From contig LLCB01000186.1 of assembly GCA_001414345.1 (NCBI GenBank), positions 52,888 through 116,887 on the forward strand: 64,000 nt of DNA, given 5' to 3'. The notes below the pieces were generated by a model. That model ran no database searches. It was given only the letters and a program-made list of their open reading frames with translations, and was not told the origin of the DNA. The stretch comes from Hymenoscyphus infarciens. Its lineage: Eukaryota > Ascomycota > Leotiomycetes > Helotiales > Helotiaceae. Positions 1 to 10,900 of the stretch are shown here, piece by piece; the stretch's first letter is position 1; every line of letters starts with the position of its first letter. Made by a program: the position numbers and the translations under genes.

Positions 1-179
1 CACGTTTAGTGGTGGACAACGAAAATGGCAATGGATAGCTCGTTATTCTAGTTCAAACCACCTGGGTCACCAGGGTTAGTCTTCTAAATCATTCCGATTT
101 TTTAGGATTCTTTCTTTAGATTGCTCTGGAAGTTGGGAACAACGAGCTATAGGCAGGTACGACCTTGAAGTTCTGTTTG
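1..179. other. balanced-composition DNA without a recognised gene
   Basis: This short stretch runs from the window edge to the degenerate repeat array. The open frames are small, overlap on both strands and resemble no known protein. Confidence 0.4.
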
Positions 180-930
180 TACGTAGCACTGCCGCTTTTG
201 CATACATGCTTCGGAAATAGCACCTCGGAAACTTGTGTGCTCGGAGATATATACTCGAAAGTATCTTTGGGGAAAAATTAGCCAGAAATCTAATTATGTC
301 TTGTACATCTTCAGAAATATCTACTGGGAAATACACTCAGAATATACTTTGTTCAGACATGTATTTTCGGAAATACCTGCTCGGAGATACTTTTAATCTT
401 AAAAATTTACCTCGGAGATAGGCTCGGAACTTTGTGCGCGGAAATATATGCTAGGTAATATATAGTTCAGACAGTTCGGAATTTTACGTTAGCCATATAC
501 AACTCCGAGTACCCGGGCTACTTGAAGCATTCTCGGGGGACTCGGAAATATTCTCGAAGATCTAGAAAGCTTCGGAATGAAGCTCGGATATGTTAGCGAA
601 AGTTGAAATTCGTTACTTGATTAATTCTAAAACAAATATCTCCGAAGTAAATCATCTCCGCGGCAAGACCTCTGAAATCTAGTATAACCGAGCGAAGTAA
701 TATCTCCGAGAAAAGAACGAGAAAACACCCAGTGAAAGTAAAATAATTCCGGGCCAAAATAATATTTCAGAGCGAAGTAAAACCGAAGTAAAGTAGTATC
801 TCCTAGTGAAATATCTCCCAGTATAATAACCGAAGTAAAAGAATATCTCCAAGACATGTAAGTACTGCTAGAAAACACGCGGAAAAAAGTACGGAGAAAG
901 ATCCTTTTCCTCGGAGATAATTTATTTGTA
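180..930. repeat. degenerate short-repeat array with an orientation switch
   Basis: From about 200 to 600 the top strand repeats variants of TCGGAAATA and CTCGGAGATA (for example near 241, 388, 410 and 573). From about 630 to 880 the same words appear mostly as reverse complements such as TATCTCCGA, often with CGAAGTAA (near 636, 700, 793, 815 and 845). A forward copy returns near 910. Spacing is irregular, roughly 20 to 60 bases. The whole looks like a decayed array of short repeats in two opposed blocks. Nothing in it looks coding, and I do not recognise the family. Confidence 0.55.
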
Positions 931-3900
931 CACCTGTTTGTGTTGGTTGTTCTAGCAAGGCGTTGAAAATTAAGGTGTATCTAGCTGTTCACAAGTATAA
1001 GAATATCTCCTTGTTGAAGGCCAAACTCAGCTATGACAAAGTTGATCAACAAATTAGACAGCATGCATCTGAAATTTGGTATGCAGTTACCTGCTGAGCT
1101 TGGTCAACACAGTATGCCATTGTATAATACCTCCTTCTATGAAAAAATGGCCGGCCAGCCAGCCCTTATCAGGCTCCTAAATGTCTTTGTTTACTGTCGA
1201 TTCCCTAGCTACTGTCGAATTATGCCTCACAGTCCACTTAGCGAACTCTTTTCAAAAACAAGACCCTTGACTTGGAGATTTACTTGCATTTATGGCTGCC
1301 ATCCTTGAATGAAGGTCGTCAACGAAATTTTCCAACATGCTCTTAACACCGCAAACAGTAAATGGTTTTTAAGGCTTGTTCTGAACCACGTAGAGTCAAT
1401 AAGGGGAACACGACGTTTGGTTTTAACTTCCAAGATCGAAATCTCCCGGTTTGCTGAAGAGCTTGCTGTCAAGGATTTAAAGGCCATGGAAGAATAGGGA
1501 GTAAAACAAATTTGAAGGGAGCTTGAAGTCTGAAGTTTAAAGCTATAGATTCAACCTATGCAAAGATATAGAGGCGTTGTGATGGGTTTGTTAATAAGTC
1601 CTAGTTATAAGTATTAAGATATCCCGAGGCTTCTGCGAAAGTAGAGATGAACAAGTGTAATGTACTTGTACTATAACGTTGACACAAACAAGAACTGAAA
1701 AATAGCATTGAAACTAGCTGAAATTGTTAGTATAAAGTCTTTCTTTTTGCGTTTGATTGTCTTAGTAGTTGGTGTTCTTAGGAGCCTTGCCGTAATGCCT
1801 AGTTTCTTGTGACTTTCGGCTTCCTTTCATCTTTCTCCTCTCCGCTCACTACTGGTTTTCCATCTACAAAATCTTGACAAGAAACCTTCATCCACCTAAG
1901 CTCCTCATTTAACAACCATACTCCTTAATGCATTTAATCAACTGTTGACTTACTAGCTAGCTCCTGTCGAAAATTTCTATCTCTCGTTCAAATAAATAAA
2001 CTATGAGGCAACATGAATTTATTGATATAGTTCCACTCACTCAACAGAGTGAGAGACTTGTTTCATGCTCTGTGAAAGGAAACCAAATTGAGATTTCATC
2101 CTTCAGTTGTCCCATACAACAGTAACAGCTCAATCTCTTGACTTGTACTGCTTCTCTTGAATTGCTAGATTATGACCCCCTTTATAAAAAGAGTCCAGAA
2201 AATATTGGATGGAAAAGATTTGATCATGGTTCTATATACTGTCGCTTTGATGTGCATTTCTTGGAGCAGTAGCCGAGTACTCGAGGGGGGTTGGAAGAAG
2301 GAGAAACTCGGCTTCTTGGTTGTTCTCGATACTCTTGGGTAATGATATGAAGAACTAGAAGATTAGTCTAAGAGATGGGTGTACGAAGAGCAATGAGAGA
2401 TGCTGAAATATTTTATGTGAACTAAAAGCGGAATAATAGGCGGATTTCCAGAGATGAAAAAGAAGCGGAAGGAGGGCACTTAGGGTTCACAAGTTGAAAT
2501 TGTATAGTTAAAGTCTTTCTCTCTGGTTACTACAACCTTTAGTTCAAACACTACACAGTATCACTCATTACCATTGTGTCTTCCTACTGTTCTGTTCCTT
2601 GCAACTACTCAATTTTCCCCGCCTCTTGCCCTCAACTTGTTTTCCACGTCAAAAAGGTTTCTTAGGAACTCCCACTCCTGCAGTTCGCAAAGATCTTTTA
2701 TTCGCTCTTTCTGCTTTCACTTTAAAAGCTGCTATCGAACCTTCACTTCACGTTCGCATTGGAAACCCCTATTTTTTGGTAAACTTTAATTAAGTTTCTT
2801 GTTATAGCTGTTCAAATCTATAGAGGCGTCGTTTTGTGTTTTTGTGTCGAGGTTGGTAAAGACTTGAAGTATACAAACCTTTATCTTCTGCTTCGAGTTC
2901 CTTTTGTCTAAACTGACCGGCTTTGTTTCGCTGTCAGCAAGGCTTTATAAAACCAATTAGATGTATATCCCAAGAAATCTTTGCTAACTGTGCTTAAAAC
3001 CCTGTGGGTCTCTCAACGAGTTGTACAGTTACCGACAACTGCCTGTTTACAAGTGCTGACCAGAATTCCATTTTCGGTCTAACCAGGGAGTATTGCTCTT
3101 CCACACTTCCATTTATTTCACTCACAGGCCCTGGTAAGAAACAAAATCCAAAAATAGAAAGCGAATAAATGAGTAAGAAACTTTGAGATCTAAATTGAGT
3201 TTGTGCCTCAGGAACAGAACGAATTGTTAGATACTATTCCCCAGTCTTGGAAGTATGATTTGAAAGAAGTAAAGAACATACCATCTCTAATCCTTTTCAA
3301 TGTTGGAAGTGAACTAAAGAAAGCCATTAAATACTCAAAAAACTAAGTCAATTAAAGTTGTGTCTGACAACGCGAAAATAGTCGCGACCACATGAAAGCG
3401 TGACGTCTTTCCTTGAAGTTTTTGTACTTCTTTCAAGTCCCATAACTTTCTTGAATACACTTTCAATTTCCCAAGATGAGAAGAGAAAACGAGAAGCTGT
3501 TGTTGACCCTCTAACATCTATTGAACATATATTTCTGCTGCCGAATTCGTAGCTTCTGTCGAACTCACAACTTCTGATCAAACCAACCACACTACTAGTA
3601 GGCAACTATCTAGAAGAGGTATGAGATGGCTATTCCTGAAGATTCACAGGAAATGGAATCACATCTTGTTTCACAGCCTACTTAAGCTAGCAGCTAGCTA
3701 GTGCAATATCGAATGACCACCTAGCGAAGAGCAGACCAAAGTGCCGAGCTTGTACTCAATCTGTCTACCTCTCTGTCAGACTGCATAGGTACACAAAGAG
3801 GTCTTGAGGGATAAATCTTGAACAATCGCCACTGTGGAGAGGGTTGATCTTGTTCACAAAAACGAGCCGAAATTATTACACTTTACAAACAACTCAATAT

Positions 3901-5331
3901 AAAACCTAGATATCTCCACTAACAGTGACAAGTGAGTTGAAGCCATTTCCCTAGGTCTCTTAGTCCATTTCTTCGGGTGCTATACCTGCTTACTCCTCTC
4001 ACTCCCTCGGCATCCCACGAGATATATCCTAGAACACCACAAAAGAAGCGACAGTTACCCGAGCTCTTCACTGGAAGCTAGTTAACCAAGGTCCAACCTT
4101 GCTTCTTACCATAACCGTCGAGATTGATCAAACCTTCGTTTTGATCTTGATGAGTAGCCATTGACAGAGGGTTAAGACTATACTTCGCAAGTCATCTTAT
4201 TAATGTTCCGCACCGGGTTTGCAATTGGGTTCTTTGTTTCTGCCGCCGCTGCCTACAGAATCCACCATGATCGACCTGTAGAGCTGTATGATGAGTTAGC
4301 AGTTTATGTACAGCAGCAAACTCTATGATATAGAGGGTCTAACGGGGGGACTCCTGAATTACACTTTTCAAAAGGACAAACAATAGTGAACAGAGCCCAC
4401 TTAAGCAGGGCCATACTAAGAATGGGTAATATTTACTTCTTATTCTAATTCTTTGAGATGATTATTATGGAACTATAGCGCTTCAAGTCATCCAACAGAA
4501 TTCAAAGAATATCTTGCAACATCTATATCAAAGAATATCTTGCAATAACCTGTATCGAAGAATAAGATAGCAAAGTCTAGATCTCCTCTCTCTAGGAAAA
4601 ACTGGGTATAAAAACCAAGCGACCGCCCTTTCTTTGCGCCAACAGAGAAATCCCGTCGGTTTGAAGGCCCTGGTTATGTCCTCTCGTGAGAAGGAATCAG
4701 GTACAGAAACGTGAACATCCCACAAGAAACACTACAAAATACAGTATCACAAGAGCCTGAAGGATTTTGTGACAGTCGTCTCATAGTTAGGTTCTACTAA
4801 CGTTCCTTTCTTGTTACTTCATGTCGAATTCATAGCTGCCGTCGAAACCTATCTCATCCCCGAACCTTTCGTTCTCAATATCAATAAAGTTCGCAGGCAT
4901 AGAATATGGATACAGTTCGCAGTAAAAAGATGTGAACCCTAGCAAACTCTGTTGTCAAATTCTCTCGCCCCAAAAGCTGAACACAGGAAGTGAACCACAA
5001 GCTGAAGAGGTGTACTTTGAGATAGTCTTCAAATTTGAGGCCTCCATGTCTTAAACACAGCTGACTCACCCAGTAAACAGAGGACAGGCCCAAAACATTC
5101 CCCAGAAAAACAAATAAACCTGTAGAGTCATAATTAGTAGAGTGTGGTTTGTATCATTCCCTTCTACGCCATAAGAGAGTGGTGTATCGTCTTCCCCTAT
5201 CTGTACAAGTCTGACCAGCTCTTACATATCTAGAGTCTTATGACCCATCCAAACGCCATCTCCCAAATGCCCATAACTCCATATTCACCAAGAGGTGCCA
5301 CCCCATATTACATCGTGACAGTGTCCAACAT
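931..5331. other. gene-poor region, no convincing gene
   Basis: Composition is balanced, TpG and CpA are present, and there is no RIP signature. Open frames are short and unconvincing. The longest possibly coding item is 1033-1497 on the plus strand: 154 codons in one phase, interrupted by a single TGA at 1306-1308 that is followed at once by ATG. Its translation resembles nothing I know. The word GTCGAA or close variants recurs (about 1196, 1968, 3556, 4822, 4845), which may mark old dispersed repeats. No tRNA, rRNA or transposon termini were seen. Confidence 0.45.
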
Positions 5332-6351
5332 TCAGCTACCCCTTTTCCCCAACTTCCGTGATTCATCCTCTTGCCAAAAAGCTGGACAAGGAGCCCCTCC
5401 ATCTCCATTCTTCTTCATGCCACCCAACAACCAATCAGTAAGTCCCACAACCTTCGCCCCAACCCCATTCTCCCAATTCCCTCCTTCCTGTACATGTTCA
5501 ATCGTATGCCTAACCACCCTCCCCTCCTCATCAAACTCAAAAATGAAAAGACCTGTGAACTCCTTACTATCATCCTCCCCTTTCCCACCCCCCAGCCACT
5601 CGGTAATCTTATCCACATTATCCTTTGCCCCAATGCCCTTATAAAATGCGCCCGTCCCCTTTCCACGGGTTTTTCCTATGGTTCGCCATCGTACGATGAG
5701 TTGCTCGGGACAGGTGGTGGATTGTGAGGATGCTGCGTGTTTTATCATGCGCTCAGTGAGGACCTCGAGCTTCACATTTCCGACGAGGGGGACGCGTCCC
5801 CATGCTATGGGGGAGGTCCAGAGGGCGGCGGAATAGGCCACTCGACCGGAGACTTGGGGGAGGTGGGGATGGGTTGAAGGGAAGAGGTGGAGGGTTATTT
5901 GTGGCGAGAGGATTTCCTGGGGAAGTGGGGATTGGAGGAGAGTTGGCATGCGGGCTTGTAGGATTCGGAGAGCTGTGGTTTGTGAGTTAGTTTGTGTGTT
6001 CTTGCTTGCGTTTGTTGTGTGTGGTTGTATGAAGGGAATGGAATGCTTGCTTTTTCCGAGCTTCAGAGTCCGCGGGTCTGGCTTCCTGTTTGGGTCTTGG
6101 AGATTATTGGAGGGCGGTATGGCATCTAATTTAGATCCAGACCCGGTGAATGCAACGCCATATAGTGCTCCCGTGGTTTCGATAGATGGTGTCCCAGTGA
6201 GGTGGTTGACTGGAAGTGTACTAATAGTAGTAGCGTTGGAAAGGGAAGCTATCGGAATCCGCGGTCCTGCTTGACAGCCGGTAGTTGTGATGGTGCGGGT
6301 TTTGACATTATGCCTTATAGCAGAGCGCAACAGATTCAATGGCGCCGACAT
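5332..6351 (-). CDS. conserved fungal protein, probably mitochondrial, NTF2-like/DUF2358-type fold suspected
   Basis: This is an intron-free frame of 339 codons, from ATG (bases 6349-6351) to TGA (5332-5334). The first 25 or so residues carry Arg and Lys (R9, R13, K17, R19) and no acidic residue, as in mitochondrial presequences. Residues about 45-100 are low-complexity, rich in Pro, Thr, Asn and Ser. The C-terminal two thirds are ordered: a segment with SPIAWGRVPLVG, then EQLIVRWRTIGKTRGKGTG, then FEFDEEGRVVRHTIEHVQEG. The last resembles the terminal beta strands of the NTF2/SnoaL-like folds found in uncharacterised mitochondrial proteins of fungi and plants. That family call is from memory and moderately uncertain. 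The function is unknown. It shares a 568-bp divergent promoter region with YPT1, so co-regulation is possible. Base composition matches a normal nuclear gene. Confidence 0.8.
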   Translation of the reverse strand: MSAPLNLLRSAIRHNVKTRTITTTGCQAGPRIPIASLSNATTISTLPVNHLTGTPSIETTGALYGVAFTGSGSKLDAIPPSNNLQDPNRKPDPRTLKLGKSKHSIPFIQPHTTNASKNTQTNSQTTALRILQARMPTLLQSPLPQEILSPQITLHLFPSTHPHLPQVSGRVAYSAALWTSPIAWGRVPLVGNVKLEVLTERMIKHAASSQSTTCPEQLIVRWRTIGKTRGKGTGAFYKGIGAKDNVDKITEWLGGGKGEDDSKEFTGLFIFEFDEEGRVVRHTIEHVQEGGNWENGVGAKVVGLTDWLLGGMKKNGDGGAPCPAFWQEDESRKLGKRGS

Positions 6352-6919
6352 CAGCCAAGATGCTTTTGGTTATCTTTCGAAGACATCAAGGACGTAAGGG
6401 ATCTGTGAGGGGTCTTTGCTCGCTTCGTGGGCAGTGGAGGTGGTGGACTTTTGAAAAGAACCCGACTTCGTTACGTGGTGTGGAAGCTTTATCGATAGCG
6501 GAGGTTCAGGGCCAAGGGTTGGTTTACCTTACTTTGGGGAAAGTGCCATCTAGAAGAATACTGAATTTCTCCGCAAGGCCAGAAGGAGGACTCGAGTACT
6601 ACTTCCGATTCGGAATCACCAGATCGCTCTGTTCCTAAATTGCACACAATGAAAAAGATCTGTGAATTTCTGCAAAGAGTCATCTTGTCTACCTCTACCT
6701 GACCTTTGCCCGGCGGCAACTGTTTCAGCAATCACGTGCTGCACTAGCGAGGCTGCTGCAGGTGCATCTTAAGACGTCGTTGATCCTCAAAGGTGCTGGT
6801 TGCGATATAAACTTGGATACTTTCCCCCAAGCAACCCACACCTCAACAACTCCATCACAAACCACACCCACATACACCCTACAACTTCTAAACCATCAAA
6901 ACGTCGTCAAACCGCAACC
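6352..6919. promoter_or_regulatory. divergent promoter region between the 5332-6351 gene and YPT1
   Basis: These 568 bases separate the two start codons. On the YPT1 side there is a TATA-like GATATAAA at 6804-6811, about 110 bases before the ATG, followed by a CT/CA-rich leader typical of highly expressed fungal genes. A palindromic CACGTG (6733-6738) is a potential E-box for bHLH factors. The YPT1 start context is CAACCATGA. Short open frames here are not convincing genes. Confidence 0.55.
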
Positions 6920-7945
6920 ATGAATCCAGAGTAGTACGTTCCGCTCACCGTTCTTCATCTTCATCTCCAACCTCATCCTCAACCTGCCTAGGCCACCCCG
7001 GGTTTATCAGACTCCTCTTCTCCAGACGTATTGCTAACTATTTGCCTTCAACAGAGTACCTCTCCTAAACATTCCCCTCTATCAAAGACTCGTCGCCCAG
7101 CCTGCGAGGCTACCCCCGATCCCAAATCCATACTTACGATTTTTAGATACGATTACCTCTTCAAACTCCTCCTCATCGGAGACTCGGGAGTTGGAAAGTC
7201 GTGTTTGCTCCTCAGATTCGCCGATGACACATATACCGAGAGTTATATCTCCACGATTGGTGTCGATTTCGTGCGTGCATCCTCTCAACTGTTGGCAAGG
7301 AGGCGCTAACATGCTGGCAGAAAATCAGAACCATCGAGTTGGATGGCAAGACCGTAAAGCTCCAGATTGTAAGGATGACACAACCATCAATAGATTCACC
7401 GGGATGCTGACTGTTGGCATAGTGGGACACCGCGGGACAGGAGCGTTTCCGTACCATCACATCATCCTACTACCGAGGCGCCCACGGAATCTGCGTCGTC
7501 TATGATGTTACCGATATGGATTCGTTCAACAACGTGAAGCAGTGGCTCCAGGAGATCGACCGATATGCCACCGAGGGTGTCAACAAGCTCCTCGTAGGCA
7601 ACAAGTCCGATATGTCCGACAAGAAGGTTGTGGAGTATACCGTCGCAAAGGTACGTAGTGTCACATGGCAGCAATCAGCTGGTCGAAATCTCGAGAACCA
7701 CGAAGTTGCCTCGAATTTCTGGAATGTCCGGCTAACCCACCCATCTATAGGAGTTCGCAGACAGCCTCGGCATCCCTTTCCTAGAGACATCAGCCAAGAA
7801 CGCCAGCAACGTTGAGCAAGCTTTCTTAACAATGGCGCGCCAGATCAAGGAGAGAATGGGCACAACTACCGCTAATAACAAGCCAACCGTGCAAGTCGGA
7901 CAAGGACAGGGGGTTCAATCAGGATCAGCTGGTGGATGTTGTTAA
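6920..7945 (+). CDS. ypt1: Rab family small GTPase Ypt1 (Rab1 orthologue)
   Basis: Five exons, 6920-6930, 7147-7270, 7321-7368, 7423-7650 and 7751-7945, give a 201-residue protein, the usual length for fungal Ypt1. Introns are 216, 50, 54 and 100 bp, all GT-AG, with branch-point-like GCTAAC or GCTGAC before the second and third acceptors. Visible motifs: P-loop GDSGVGKS (residues 15-22), the effector loop around T40 in [22 protein letters not shown] for guanine recognition, ETSAKN, and a C-terminal GGCC for double geranylgeranylation. The phase is open through every junction. Known role: a membrane-anchored switch for ER-to-Golgi vesicle tethering and for autophagy. Exon 1 codes only MNPE plus part of the next codon boundary, so the start is fixed by the conserved MNPEYDYLFK N-terminus. 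An alternative acceptor at 7054 in intron 1 would shift the frame. Confidence 0.97.
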
Positions 7946-10900
7946 GAGTTTGAGTCTGTGATGTGCCAACATGAACCAAAGCTCACGGAACACCCGCGCG
8001 CTTTTTCCTTTCAGTCTACGCAATAGAACGATTTCCATTCTGGATCGACTTTTCCCCCTGCATTCCATTCCAAGCTCCGGGGTAGATTAGACCCAACGCA
8101 CAACCACCAGCAATACATGCATTTACGGGAGGGGAGTAAGACTGTGTAATGGTGGATGGAAATGAAGGGAGCATTTGATGGTTGTCGGATTGCCTTTGGC
8201 GTGGTAACTGGGGGGTGGGAACATTTTCACGTTTTTTTACTCGTTTCCTGCGTGCCTGGTCTTCTTTTTTTGCTGATTGCGTGGGGGGTCTTCACATTTT
8301 TTTGTTATTATGATGATAGGAATAAAGGTTGATTGTGCAACTGAGGATAGGCTTCTGATTTGAGTGGGTGTGTGCTGTGATATTTTCCATGTCACTTCCT
8401 TGGGAGACTCTTCAAGCGGCACCTCTTTCTTTCCATTATATTTCCTGGCAAGAGCCGCTTGCTATCTCAAGCTACTGAGATGTCTTTCTTGATAATATAA
8501 GGGGAGACCCTAGAGCCACCTGTTGGTTTTGGCATCTATCATCTGGCTACTGTGGGTTCTTCGCGACGATCTTGACATGCTCCTGGTCTTGTCTTGTTTT
8601 TGATTTTTGGGGACGTTGATACGGAGCCCTTCTCGAGTATTCCTTTTCAAAATACCCACCTTTTTGCTTGAGAGCTTGGGTTGTGAGTTTGTGTTTACTT
8701 TTTGAGCTGGGGGGTTTTGAAAGTGGGGGAGTTGGGCTTGACGGTATGGCCTTTTGGAGTTTCAAGAGCTAAAACTATGCATTCACTTTCTTGGTTCCGC
8801 TGGGGGGGGGTGTGTAGCCTTGTGTTGTAGCCTCACGAATGAAGGGAAAGAAGGGGTAGATAAGTTGGCTGGTGGGGAATTATCATCAGCTCGACGATTC
8901 TTGTGCAAAATGTAACGAGTGCGTGGATCTTGGCGAAGGGGAGGTTAGTGTTGTAGATGATTGGAGGTGTCAGGCTAGGGAATCCGTGTAGGGAATTCCT
9001 GAAGCTTGAGTTTTTCGAGCCTTCGCTCTGGTGCTGCGATCTTCGTTTGACTTTGGTGTGTTTGGCTACTCGTTCCTGCCGATTTCATTGCTATCTTTGA
9101 ATTTAGAATAGCTCTCATCGTTTTCAATGGACAGGGCAGCGAGCGTGGTGAGAACTAGAAAGTGGCAGCTGGCCAAGTTGAGTTTCAGGGTTTCAATTTT
9201 GTTAGATGTTACGTTGGTGGGCTGACGGTTGGCGGCGTGAACGGCGGAATGAAGTTGGGATACTCGGAGGCGTTTCGTATGGTGAGGTCATTTTGGTGCT
9301 GTAGAGTTTTATTGTAAGCTCTAGGGTTATGTTGACTGCTGCCAAAAGCTTTAGATAGAGGTCACTATTGGTGAGGTAGGGTGATTGTGATATAGGGTGT
9401 GAAGGTGTAGGGGGTGATACTATGGCTTTGAAGATCAACACTAGATTGTGTAAACTACAGAGAAGTAGTATATCACTTTTACTGCCTAAATAAGCGATCT
9501 ACCGACATATAAATAGCAATTATTCATCTACATTCACTGCCAACCTTACTTCCAACTATATAAGAACCCCCCTCCCCCGCGTGAGAAGTTCTGGGCCGCA
9601 ATGCAAAGAGAAATATGACGAGAATTCACTGCGGTTCCTGCGTGGCTCGTGGGTACATGCTAAGCGAGGCATCCATCTACAACTTAAGAACCTAGGTCGT
9701 GGTTTTACAGATATTTAGGGTCTGGGGGCTGTTCACTATGCTGTTGCCAACGTGGGTTTATCTGATTTTTCCAAGTTTGGAGGAGAGACTGTTGTCGGTT
9801 TTTATGTTAGCTTTGGGTTGGAGCGAGGTTCGGATATTGAAGAGGAGATGGTGAGTATTTCAGGATGAGGATGATGAATCTGAGGCACTGTTTATGTGAG
9901 GAAGGGCATGGGGGGGTTTTTAAGTAAGGGTGGTGAGAATTCTACCGGGTGTAAAATGTAACCTTGGATTTAGTATTGATTTCATCTTCTTTTGTTCTTT
10001 ACTTGTGGGTGAGATATCTTTTGTGCTTTTTTACTCTTTTCTAACTACTAGACTGGCACTAGGTAGTAGATAGAGAGGATATTAGAGTTTCCCTAGCGCT
10101 TTTTAGTTAAAGTATCAAGGTACTGGTACTTGGCCTTCTATTTCAACATTTACCTTCACGCAAAGATTGTTCTTTTCTCTCCGTTTTTCAAGGAACATAA
10201 TGACAATCTGCTATCATCAATTGTAATCTTAGCACATCTGCTCCCATCAAGGTCGCTTCTGCTGAGCCCCATTAGGAAAATCAGCGTATTTAACTGCTAC
10301 TATACACAAGCGAGGCAGTGTCTAGCGAAACTTCATTTCTACTAACCTAACTACAATAATTCAAAGTTTACTGAATACTTTCTGCTGCTGTCGATTTTGA
10401 TTCCAGTCTCGAATATGAAATAGGTTGCTTCTTTTTTGGGAACAAGTAGGACTCGGGTTTATTCACCTGATTCTAACTTCTAAGATTGGGTAGTAGACTT
10501 TGTTCACCCTCTTCCGTTTGGATTCTGACGTCTATAGTTCCAAGTCTCTCTGTGGAGTGAACTGCATGCTTCAGAGAGCTTTTAAGGATAAGTTCATCTT
10601 ACAAGTCTATCTTTATGTCCTTGTTTGAATCCTTATACCGATATCGTAATCAGTACTTCTTTTGGGATCTGCTTATGTCTGTATTAGATATGTATGAGAC
10701 AGGTGTTCGAGTTCCGCGTGAATGCTTGAGAATATATTATTCATTACGCGAGATGACGTGCAAGTCGTCTGTATAAAAACGAAGATCAGGGATTCAAGGG
10801 AATAGCATCGGCAAACTTTTGGACTTTATCCACACCTACCGGAGCTTCGAGGCTCCGCCCCATTTCAATTTTCTTGGCTTCAAAGCTGGAATGTTACCAA

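Noticed and set aside
7031..7146. Alternative YPT1 exon using the acceptor at 7054
   Set aside because: It would put the GTPase out of frame; the 7146 acceptor gives the exact conserved N-terminus.
8547..9441. Pro/Ser/Lys-rich minus-strand frames
   Set aside because: Low-complexity, short and without family resemblance; probably chance.
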